Shown here in pieces: positions 53,319-64,000 of a stretch of 64,000 nt of DNA; position 1 is the first letter of the stretch; every line of letters begins with the position of its first letter. Made by a program: the position numbers and the translations under genes. Below the pieces are notes generated by a model. That model did not search any database. It worked only from the letters and a program-made list of their open reading frames with translations, and had not been told where the DNA came from. This DNA comes from Takifugu bimaculatus (Eukaryota; Chordata; Actinopteri; Tetraodontiformes; Tetraodontidae), in NCBI GenBank assembly GCA_004026145.2, contig CP034983.1:11238658-11302657 (forward strand). The letters run 5' to 3'.

Positions 53319-55683
53319 ACAGTAATACACTCCTGTCGGCTTCACAGCTGCAATGAAAGATGGGGGGGGGTAAAATAAAGTGAGGCAGTCAGAGGAAAAG
53401 AAGCATGGAGTGTGTGTTTGGGGGGTGAAACCAGACTAGACAAGGTGTATTCAGACTGAGCGGCACGCCGCTACAGAGCACAGCCGTGCATAAAATGCAC
53501 ACGCCTGGGGAGAACGATAGCGGGAAAGACACGGGGAAAAGAAAATCTGTATTTTTCTGCAGGAGTGCTCGCCGATGTGTTGTGTAATTTGAGCTCGGCC
53601 AGCTTGTAATCTTTCACACGAGAGCAAATCCTTCTTTGATTCCATGTTTATAACCAATATTTCACCAGACAAATACAGCTACGGCCTCTGCTGGCTCGAG
53701 TACTTCCCCACCAATATTTCACCACAAAGTCCCGTCATATTTCTTCACTACAAATCAAAATAGAATTTCCAACCAGCCACCGTGGTCACTTTGGCCTGCA
53801 TTTTTCATCCGGATCTGCTTGCTGTTGCTCGGTGCACACGCCCATTTCCCAACACATCAGGACTCGTTGGGCACAGTAGAAGTGTTCGAGGCTCAAAGGA
53901 CACGTGGGCAGAATGTCGAGGGGTTCACCTCGAGGAAGCAATGGCGATGGGTGCTGGATTATGAAGATCTGGAAAAGTGCCTCCCAGTTTTGTTGCAAAG
54001 TGAGCGAGTTAGCTTGGATGGAGAAGGGAATGCTCATGTTCACTGGCTGCTAATATAAGCAGAAGATGAAACAGTGATGGCAGCTGATGACAGACCAACA
54101 ATCTCCTGGAAGGTTCTCTAGATGGCTAAAGTCCATTTGAATGTGAAGGAAAAGCAGAAACCCTGGAGGAAATACGATCATCTGCCTTGAATGGTAAAGA
54201 ATGACCATTAACCAAACCAACCAATGAAAGCTATCCAGAACGTTTGGGTATTTTTCATCTTCTCAAAACCAAATGAAAGCGCTCACTCACAGCCGAACCT
54301 GTCAACGCTAGCACAAACCTAGCATGTCTGCTTCATTTATTGATCAAATCTATGACATTTATGATAGCACCCAGGTGCACTCTCAACACATAAAGACATA
54401 GCATTTAGCAACATGCTAACATATCAGATACCGAAAACTATAGGGCGACGAAAATGAAAGTTAGCTTAAAATAAAACAATATATCGATCCGCAATAACAT
54501 TATAGTCCCTTTATATGTTTGTTCTGTACATCATCAAGACGTGAGGTGGCAGAGTCCAGCCCTTCATCCTCGAGCCTTCATCCTCTTCATCAACAATTCT
54601 CCACCAACAAACTGGTGGAATGCACTTCTCAAATGCACATCGCAGACCTTCCTCGGTCGCTCTCTGATCTGTAGCCTCCCTGTTTCAACAAGCTCACTTT
54701 TCAGACCAGTGACAACGCTAAAGTGCGAGCGCTAACGCCCGTGAAGACCTGTCCTGATTGACACCCTGGCAGAGTGGGATCAAGTGGGGTGGAGCGCTCC
54801 ACGCCGCCGCTTCAGCAGTGGGGACGAAGGGTCGCCGCCAGTGAGACGGCGAGAGTTTAACCTGCGCTCGCATGATGACAGATAGACGCGAACCCGACGG
54901 GATTGCTGTCGCCCAGACTGGGAAGAAACCCAAGCTGAGGAGAGGGTGGGGGTGAAGACACGCCCTTGATTGAGCTCCAGATGTGATTGGCCGCCAGGAG
55001 AGCAGCAGAGGCCGCGTTCATCTGCATTCAGAGCTGGACTCTGCAGAAAGAGTCTGTCTTTACCCTTTTAAAGCGAGCGTCCACGGGGAACGAGGTATTG
55101 ACTCTGGGTGCTCCAAACACCCTAGCAGCAGTTTGGTGCCGCCGCCTGACAGCACAGCGGTTTCATTAAGTTCACACCTCTCCTGGGATAACCTTTAAAG
55201 CCCCGGACAAACTTTGGTTTCTCCGAGAGTGCAACCTGATCTCAGGAGTTCCAGAGGGAACCAGGAGTTACAGGCTCATCAGAGGGATGCCGGAACGTCG
55301 TATCAGCAAGACAGGAAGAGACTTTAGATAATGAAGCCTTTAAATTGGATTTCTTTTTTTTAAAATGTGCATAATTTAGCAAATGGACGGGAATAATTAT
55401 TCCTTTCCAGTGATACCAGTGGAGCCTATACTGGAACAGCGTAACCTCGCAAGTACAATGAAAAAAACCTCCTTTTCAAATGATTCCTACATTAATCCAG
55501 GGATCCAAGGTCAAAGTTTTCATTTTATGTGAAGCTCCAAAATAGTTCGAGGGTTTGGGAGGTTTTCCAGCAGCCTCCATAAACGTCTCTCGAGATGTTT
55601 CCGGAGTCTCGCCGTGTCGCATATCCACTCAAGTTATTCCCTGCATATGAAACAGCCAGATCATTTTCACTTCACACGCAGCT

Positions 55684-55686
<3 letters not shown>

Positions 55687-55721
<35 letters not shown>
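55687..55721. repeat. (CA)17 microsatellite
   Basis: Uninterrupted CA dinucleotides. Confidence 0.97.
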
Positions 55722-55728
<7 letters not shown>

Positions 55729-56558
55729 ACTTCCTTCACTGGAAATCTAACTCACCCTCCAGAACCTCTTGGCTGATTCCACCCTGGAGCGTTTCCTGTA
55801 CGGGCCCAGCGGCTCGCCCAGCGGATGATCAAACATCATACTGAAAGCCTCTGGAAGTCTGATGAGGGCCGCCAGCTTGCTCGTCCTGGCGATGACCAGA
55901 CACGCTCTGCTACGACGGCGTTCCAGCCTTTCCCATTTAAGAGGCAGCCGCCACACCCAGAGCCATTACGCCATTTCCGAGCAATCGCGCGCAAACAAAA
56001 ACAAGCGGCCGTTCCTGCGTCTCCACATTAACGGGCCCTAATGGAGCTCCTCGATTCTACCTTCCCTGAGAACCAGGAGAGTCCTCATAAACATCATCCC
56101 CACCCCACGGGTCGCGCCCTTATCTGCTCGGAATGTGATTAAAGGGCTTACGCTAATGAGCGAGCAGGCTCGGAGATACAGGAGGAGACGCGCGGGGCGA
56201 TGAGATGTAATCCAATCTCTCTGCGTGAGACGCAGGAACAATCAGTGCTGAAGCCTTTAAATGGGCCGGTGGAGCGGCAGCGGGGCAGGTGTGTCAGGTA
56301 ACCCGCAGAGACCAGGCGGCGGGGGGGTGGGAAAAGAACCGGCGGGTTAGCGCCTTTGCACCATCTACAGAGGTGCTGACTGGCTGAGCTTGACAATCAG
56401 GCGATTTAATTATTCATCACGAGTATATCGGCTTCAATCCGAATGTTTCCATGCACGGCTTAATGGAGCTCTGCTCCCAATCGCACTTTAGCATCACGTC
56501 GGAGTTCTTTCCCTGTCCCAGTCGAATAACTGAGGGTAACGAGTCCTCCTCCTCCTAA

Positions 56559-56573
56559 ACACTAGGTGGCGAT
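56559..56573 (+). promoter_or_regulatory. CTCF-like motif
   Basis: ACACTAGGTGGCGAT, with an intact CTAGGTGGCG core. Confidence 0.45.
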
Positions 56574-57949
56574 ATGCACCCTTGTCACAGGTCCAGGTGG
56601 TGGATCCATTAGGTCAGGCGGCGGAGCAGCATTCCCAGCCACAGGAAGATGGATCATGGTACACGTTTGTTCTGCTCCTACATATTGTTGGTGTTCTGTA
56701 TTGTACAGGTTTAACACGCACGCTGCCTTTCATGGTCACGGTGAGTCCGACAGTTGTATTTGTGCAGTCGTACGCCGGCGTGGTGGCTGTGTAGCACACA
56801 CACATGTGTTGTAGCTGAACTACTACACGACAAAGGAATTTTCCCATCACATTTATATCGGGGTGTCTTCGTCGGATAAGGACTCCGGTATCGGGCGGAC
56901 TAACGCCTTTACATGCACCTCGGTTCTCCAGGTTCCAGTCGGATTGAGGCAATAATTAGTTTCTAAAGTCATTTGTGAATCGCAGCAGATGAGAAACAAT
57001 GTTTTCAGCCGCATCAGGGTTTTTTACGCAGCGGCGGAGCCAATTAAGTATGAAAAATACACATTTAATGGCCACGTTGAGATGCCCACAGGCATAAGGG
57101 CATTTCTAAATGTGCCCTTTATACACCAACATCTGTAAACACTGACGGTGGAGTTTTTGCACCAGGAATATCAGCGAAACTTCCCCCAAGCTGCATTCGG
57201 AGCGTCATTATAGATTTAAAGCAGCAGAGCCTGGTCAGCATTCAGCTCAATCAGCCTGATGTGGAAACCCTGAGGCTTTGACCATGAATGTTGACATGTT
57301 ATCTGCATTTAAAACCAGGATTGGCCAATAATGTGTGTTGCAGGAGGAACTGTATGGTGATTTAAATCTCCGAGAACCTGTTAACATTGCTGGATTAGCT
57401 CCTCGCCAAAAGTCCTTATTTGCTGCGAGGTTGTTCTGGAGCAAAAACAATAAAACAGCGATAGTAAAATATTCAAACAATTGGAGACTTTAAAGCAAGT
57501 TGTCAACATGAACTCCGGTCATGATTGCAGAAAAACGGGCCAGTAAATGAGCCCTTCGAGATGTTCCGTCTGCTTTTGCTGAGTGAAACGGGCTGAATGT
57601 TGATGGGACCATTATTCTGCAGCCATTACATCACGATTTACTACACAATGATGCATTAATGTAGGTTAAAAAAAACCAAAACAACATTAAATGATCAATA
57701 CCAGTGTCAAAAGTTCAATTCTTGCACTCAAGACCAAGAATCTGCACAAACGGGCATCAACAACGCCACTAAAGCCCCTATAGAACCCCCCCCCCCATTC
57801 CTCAACATATACTAGACATCATTTATCGGGAGTGTGTATGATTCAGCCGGTGTGTGTCCGACCACTGTTGCAACCCCATCAAGGCCTCCGCCGGACAGCT
57901 AACCGTGCCGGCTGAATTCCGGCCGACAGCCCCTGAAATGGAATACTAA

Positions 57950-58170
57950 TGGATCAGATGGAGCCAAAAATGAGGAGAAAAAAAGAAACTATAAAGCACA
58001 AAGAGGGAGAAGCTGGAGGCTATCGGGTTGACCAGAGAGAGCGAGTGGAGGAATCAAGAAAGGGGCTTAGCGAGAGAGCAAAGAGGATCTACTGTAAGAG
58101 GAGAAGAGGGGGTGAGGAATGGGAAGGGAGTACCACACTGGGGGGGAGGAGGAGAGAGTCCAGCCATCGC
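57950..58170 (+). repeat. Purine-rich tract
   Basis: The plus strand is overwhelmingly A and G, with AAAAAGAAAC, GGAGAAGAGGGGGTGAGGAA and GGGGGGAGGAGGAGAG patches. The low-complexity composition explains the overlapping open frames here. Parts have mirror-like purine runs that could form triplex DNA. Confidence 0.7.
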
Positions 58171-59927
58171 TCAGCTTGGGGGCCCTCGGGAAGTGGAAAC
58201 TGCTGTGATGGAGGGGAGAGGATGGGTGTTTCTGACAGACTCTGAGACTCAGGCGCCACCTTAAAGGAGCGACAGCACCTCCTGCCCCGCCAAAATAAAA
58301 GAGGAAGGAAGTGGAAGAGTCCCTTATTTCCTGTGGTTCAGACAGGTCGGGGCTCCAGGGACCCCTGACCTCAGCTTGGGCTGAGCTGTGAACGACCACA
58401 CGGAGGACCGCTGCTACATCACCCCACTAAATTACGGTCTGTGCTTCACCTCAGTTTACACCAAAGGTGGCGATGAAGCCAAAACACCACAGACAAACAC
58501 AGGAGCGGGGAGTTGGGCATCAGCATGTTTATGGGTTCCTCCTCATGGACGACCATTTTACCGAGCTACAAAAGCCCAATTTTTGAGGTTTTATCCTTCT
58601 CAGGGCGACACAGAGAAGCTCCGACAAGTAAAGAAAAATCATTTGCTTCCTGGAAAAGAACATGAATTTAAAAACCTTGACACTTGCGCGACCTTTTCTC
58701 AGCAGAGCAGCACTCCTGCGCTCCAATTTCCCTCCCCAAACACGTGGATCAAGGTTTGATAATGGCACAAGCATTAGCTCTCATCCGCGTCCAATATTAT
58801 CCACCATTATCGAGTTTTTGGATGTGATGGGAAATCATTTTCATCCGTCTGTCGATGACGATGGTGGGGATGCTGAGGGTATTAGGGAAAGATAAATATT
58901 CCTGCCCACTTTCCTTGGTGGTGCATTCAAGGACATACTGACATTCAACTTTTGTAGAACCAAAATACGAGAGGAAAGGACATTTGGTGGCAAAAACACG
59001 AGAACATTGTTCATTCAGAAGGCAAAATCTGCTCCACAAAAGGGGGATTTTTCAGCTTTTATTATTTGGCAAAGGTTTTACTCGCGTTGAGAATCATCAT
59101 AATAAGTAAAATTGACAAAATTAAAAAATAATAATGTTTACCTGGATACACTCAGATCAACAACACATTAATAATAAATTCACTTCTTTGTCATGTTTGC
59201 TTGTGAAAAGTCCGTAAGGTAATAAATAAATAGGAGAGAAAAACAATGTTCTGCAGTCCAGCGGAGGGGGGAGGGGAAAGTGCGACGTGTTGAGATCACA
59301 GCCCCTCTGCTGCATTCACATCCAGCAGTCGATAAACACACATCGAAATCGCTCTCGTTTCTCGGCATTCACTCACAAACAGCATCCAGGAGTGACAAAA
59401 TAAACTCATTTCACTGTCAAGCATTCTATCAAATTACTTTCCGTTTCTATTGTTCAAATAAAGTTCTTTTTTTTTTTGCCTTCTACACACAGCTCTGCTC
59501 TCAGCACAGGCTCCTCCGTGGCCGGAGAAAGAAAAGGCAATATTCTGAAACAGAAATGAACGATTCCCACCCCCCTCCAACTCCCTTCGGTTCATATCTG
59601 AGAGTAATTCCTCACGCTCAGAGGGAGGTGCGTTTGAGGGCCCAGTCGCAGCCTCCCAACGTCCTGTAATGGCCGTATGGATTTAAAAGACATTTTTTTA
59701 AAAGCGCCGAGGTTGTATGATGGAGGCAGGCAGTCAGGGGGGGTTCCTGATGGTGGTTCAGGTTCTGGATGTGCAGGCGGGGGGGGGGTGTCATGAGGCG
59801 GTTTTATTAATGCCTGGTTGAAAGGTGGAGAGCATCCAGAGAGATGAAACACAGGTGGGAATCAAATATTGATATGATCTTGATCCATGTCAAGAGAAAA
59901 TATGAATGTGATACAAACATGCTGCTG

Positions 59928-59928
<1 letters not shown>

Positions 59929-59983
<55 letters not shown>
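59929..59983. repeat. (TG)27 microsatellite
   Basis: The longest dinucleotide repeat in the window, 55 bases without interruption, preceded by a short GCT run. Confidence 0.97.
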
Positions 59984-59985
<2 letters not shown>

Positions 59986-61460
59986 CACAGATTCTTCCAG
60001 GTATATACTGTCTTCCCCTACATGTCACCTTGCATATAAAGCTCCCGCTCCGTTAACTTGGAAAACAAAGAGCTGGTCCTGACCTGAGACTGACCTTTGA
60101 CCTGCTTCCTCTTTTGTGATGAATCGGGAGGAGAAATAGAAACGCAGCAGTAGACGAGGAGCGCAGGGACACATGAGTTTATTTTAAGTAAAAAAAAAAA
60201 ATGGAGGTTAGCACAGCAACATTGATTTTAGCTCCCTGATTGAAACAGGAGAAAAGCGAGAGCCGAATCCCAACGGGTCCCTGGAGACGAGCGGCGGAGA
60301 CCCCCAACGCAACGCTACTGATTTCATTTGCAGAACGACGACATGTTGGCCATGAGACCGCCCCCCCCCCCCCCCCACACACACCCTGCGCCCGGGACCA
60401 GAGACGAGGCTGCGGATGCAATGTTACGCTCGAGTAAGTCCACCAACATTCGGCGGGACACCGGGTCAAATAAGACGAGAGAAGAAAAAGGTGGCGATGA
60501 TCGGGGCGGCGGATGTCTGCCAGAACTCTCAACGGGTCAGCGCGGAACAAAGAAAAGGCAATTCCAGTTTGTGATGAGCTGCGGAAGCAACCCGGACGCA
60601 GTAATGACTCGGAAGACAAATGTACACCGACCAAAACTCAATCTGTCAGAGGGCCGCTGATGGATTTCTGAGCTCGAGCGGAAAAACGAGTGTCCGAGCG
60701 GGCGGCGAGTTTTCCCGCATGTGGGGAAACACAAAGAGCTAATTAGCAGAGGCAGATTAGCCTGATTAAGATGTTTGTGATCCATAATTGCTAAATCTAG
60801 TTGTTATCAAACAGCACAGAGCAGGAAGAAAAACTGGCAGGAAAAGCTCAGCGTCGTGGTCGAGTTTTGTGCTTTCGTCCCCGGCTGAGACGGGAGCTCG
60901 TTTTGGAGTCATAACGAGGGGTGACCTTAAAACCAGGATGAGCTACTTTTCGGTGCCATTTACTCTCAGAAAGACACATCCTGCCGTACTCTAAAACCAT
61001 CAACACCTGCCTGAGAGCGGTTAAACGGATCATAATGAGCCCGGGCGCCCAAATCCAGTCCGAGAAAGATGCAACCAAGCCGGGATTTCTGTCCGACCAG
61101 GTCGACGACGCCTTCTCAAAGGAGAGTGGGATCCCAGGATAAAGCGCGTCCACCCGGTAGGTCAGAAAGCTGACAGGATTATGATGGACAGCATCATAAA
61201 GTCCAACCCAGGTGGGTGCTGACAGCACTTATGATTGACAACAAGAAGCATAAGTTATTCCTTAAACATGTGGAACGAAGCTGCGGTTGATCCAGCTGGT
61301 GGTGAGGAGCGGCTAAGCTAAAGCTAACCAACCGTCCAATGTTGGCTATTGTGAAGTGCTGTGCCAGGATCTGTTTCCTTCACCATCACTGAAATATTGG
61401 TGCTGCTTCAACCAATCACAACATGCCAGATCCTCCTCTGTGGCGTTGAATCCAGGACTT

Positions 61461-61475
61461 AGCGACATCTAGTGG
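61461..61475 (-). promoter_or_regulatory. CTCF-like motif
   Basis: Minus strand CCACTAGATGTCGCT, identical to the motif at 32.5 kb but reversed. Confidence 0.4.
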
Positions 61476-64000
61476 TGCAGCTGCAGACTGTATCCTGTGA
61501 CTGGCTTGTCCTCTTTTGTGGTTCGTAGTTTAGACTTTCGGATGACAGAAAATTCCGACAAATCCGACTGTAAATGAGCCGTATAATGTGACATAAAGAC
61601 TTCCTCAGGTCTCTCCAGTCCGAGCCGGCAGGTCACATCCTCCCTTCAAAGGCTCTCAAACACCTGATTCATCTTTTGTCATGGAACGCACTTTTCAATT
61701 AACAGCCTCTGGTTGCGATCAAGTCTCTGGCGGCCTCTTTTGCCTTTACAGCGCGATTTATCTGGTCCGTCCCTCTGCCTCCGAGAGCTCCCCTCGCCAT
61801 CCTTCATCTCCGCGTCATCGATTGCACCTCGCTCTGTGTGGCTCCGCGTGCAGGACCATCAGCTCGAGGCCGCCGAGGTGGAAGCTGGAGGTGAGGCTCC
61901 GTCTCAGACAGCTGCAGGAGAGCCTCTAGTGGCGCCACTGAGGTACTTCAACCGAGCCCAGGAACGACAGTGACGCTCTGCCTTTGCAGGCTTGCGGCTT
62001 CATTTTAGGACCTTGTTTGATCACTTTTGGGGCATTTCGGGCAGCTCAGACTTGTGCATCCACAAGCATTTCAAAAGGGACCAGGACCTGCACGTCCTGC
62101 AGTCATCAACGCCGCTGCACCACAATCATGCGTAGCCATGCGAGTCCAGCTGTCAGGCCAAATGTAAATCCCACATTTTACCACCTTCGCTTATTTTCTT
62201 ATCTTGCTCCGCTCCTCACCTTTAAACACAGCCTCCAGTCATAAATAATACGCAAAACAGCTTCGGTTCCCTGACCCGTGAAACTGAAAGGCAGCACTCT
62301 CCTGATGTTCACACGTGTTCTTTGGGCACATTGTGTGCACGTGACAGAAAGCAGGATTAGAAAGGGGGGGGGGGGGTGCTTAAACCCCAGCAGAGGAGCA
62401 GTTTAGCCTCCTCCTCATCAGCTGCCGCCTCTCTGACGGCGAAAACGGCTCGTGAAGAAGCCGGATATGAATTCATTTTACGCTGAGATGAAGTTATTAA
62501 TACCCACCATCTGTTATCATCAGCGAGCTGCCAGAACCGCAGCAGCGGCGGCGCGGGGGGGGGGGAGGCGGCAGCAGCTGCAGAGCTGCACGCGTCACGC
62601 CAGCGCGGTGTCGATGCACGGCCTCGATCACAGCCATCGATAACCTTCCACCGAGCAGGAACGAGCGCAGGATCGATGATATTTTCATTTTCTTTGGAAA
62701 AAAACCAAACCCTGCCTCTCCTGCTGCCGCCCTCCTCTTCCTCTGCCCGTAACCACGGACGGGATGAAGAAGCAGCAGATAAAACGGAAAGAAAGCCGTT
62801 CTCAGATGCGCCTGAAAATGAGGACACGAGCTGAGGGTTCTGATTCCAGCCAAATCACATTCTGCCCCCCCCAGTCCGCGATAAATGCGCCTCTTTTCAA
62901 CCATTTGATCAAGTGCCTCCTCGGGGGCCTTTTAGAGGAAAGAGTGCCCATTAACAGTCCCATGCATAAATTGCGATGAAGTGCCCTTCCTGTTGACACA
63001 CCGTAATAACAGAAAGGTCCCATTCGGTGCTTAGCTAATGCTAAAAGTGAGCTAATGATCAATACCTGAGCCCACCAGCAGAGGATGGTGGGGAGTCTAG
63101 TATTGCCTCGTTTGATCATGTGACTTCCCTCCCCTCTCCGGCTTTATTCTAGGTTATTTAGTTAGCGGGGAGCCTCCCGGCGATACAAAAAAACCCAACA
63201 TATTGCCGTTTTACACCCGGCTGGCTGCATAATTCATCACCAGGGAAAGCGGCGCCTGTGCGAGCACGTCAGCTTTGATCAACGCCGCGCGCCGGAGGAT
63301 TTCTTGATAACGGAAAAATTAATGAGGAAGCAGAAGCGCTGGTCGAAGAGGCGGAAGACTGTCGGCGCTGTGGCAGCTCCGGCGTCCACCCTGACCCGGA
63401 GCCGCCGGCTGCAGCGCTGGAGTGCCATTATTGATCAATCACCTCCGATTTACTAATCAAGGCAAATTAAGAGGAAACGTGGCCGACATGACATGGTTTC
63501 TGTCGTCAGATAGCATTAGACAAGCACTTCATTATTGTAAACTGATAGCGGCTGCTTACATAGACTACTTCATTAGAGAAGCACCAGTGGAAGTGTTAAA
63601 GAGGATAAAAACGGCTCCACACACTCTCCGCGGGAACACCTGAGGTCTCGCTGCTTCGCGCCGGAACCCAAATTAAATTGCCAAGTTGAAGAGTTCTGCG
63701 GCAGAGGCGCACGCCAGGCCGCCGCTAACATTAATGGGCTGCCATAAACTCTAGCGTTTACCTCCAGGCAGCGCTCGGAGAAGCATTGGGGTGTCTGATG
63801 TAAAGCAGCTAAACAACACGGAGGCAGAGAGACAACGACGCCCCAGAAATCTGACGCTTGCTGGCAGCGGGAACACCAAGGAACACCAAGCTCAAATGTA
63901 TCAGCACCCGACATCGCAGCGACCTTTGACCTGTGCCGGGTTCTAATGACACCGAGGCCATAATCCTCACGTGCAGGAGACACCAAAGATTAGTTTATCT

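Larger units (their letters stand above)
52847..64000. other. Gene-poor upstream region, part 2
   Basis: No coding exon I can support. It contains three CA/TG microsatellites, a purine-rich tract at about 58 kb, C- and G-runs near 57787, 60360 and 62366, and CTCF-like motifs at 56.6 and 61.5 kb. It may be intron of longer DPP6 isoforms or intergenic DNA. Confidence 0.6.

Noticed and set aside
57949..58245. Open frame of 98 codons rich in Arg, Glu and Gly
   Set aside because: Produced by the purine-rich tract, not by protein constraint.

Overview
The window looks like nuclear DNA of a compact-genome teleost, with a pufferfish (Tetraodontiformes) the best guess. The evidence is GT-AG introns, many of only 70 to 96 bases, teleost-type interspersed repeats, long CA/TG microsatellites, and a neuronal gene packed into about 40 kb that spans roughly a megabase in mammals. 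I see no operons, CRISPR arrays or other prokaryotic features.

The one gene I recognise is DPP6 (dipeptidyl peptidase-like 6, the DPPX subunit of Kv4 channels), on the minus strand from 39724 down to 160. I traced 22 consecutive coding exons. Every splice junction is GT-AG, and the phases agree through all 22 exons, giving 2050 coding bases (683 codons plus one base). Exon 1 (39668-39724) is the short 'S' first exon starting MTTAKE. Exon 2 carries the transmembrane helix. Exons 3 to 17 cover the stalk and beta-propeller, and exons 18 to 22 enter the alpha/beta-hydrolase domain. The nucleophile serine of active DPP4-type enzymes is replaced by glutamate (GKEYGG). The last exons, about four by comparison with mammals, lie beyond the left edge.

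Layout: 1-2854 holds 14 exons (9 to 22) in 2.7 kb. 2855-10006 holds exons 8 to 4, with a tRNA-type SINE in intron 8. 10007-20097 holds exons 3 and 2 and two 4 to 5 kb introns. Intron 3 contains a 55-base minisatellite, a perfect 19-base-pair hairpin and a possible opposite-strand two-exon gene of unknown function. 20098-39667 is the 19.6 kb intron 1, with repeat fragments and an L2-like LINE reverse-transcriptase remnant on the minus strand near 38.1-38.8 kb. 39520-40020 is the CpG-rich, TATA-less first-exon and promoter region. 40020-64000 has no coding gene I can support. It contains microsatellites, a foldback element, a 50-base minisatellite, a purine-rich tract and several CTCF-like motifs, and is probably upstream regulatory DNA or an intron of longer DPP6 isoforms.

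The window is thus essentially one channel-subunit gene and its 5' regulatory neighbourhood. The points most worth checking are the opposite-strand exon pair in intron 3, two in-frame donors 21 bases apart in exon 17, the Ser-to-Glu change, the 12.1 kb hairpin and the series of CTCF-like motifs.
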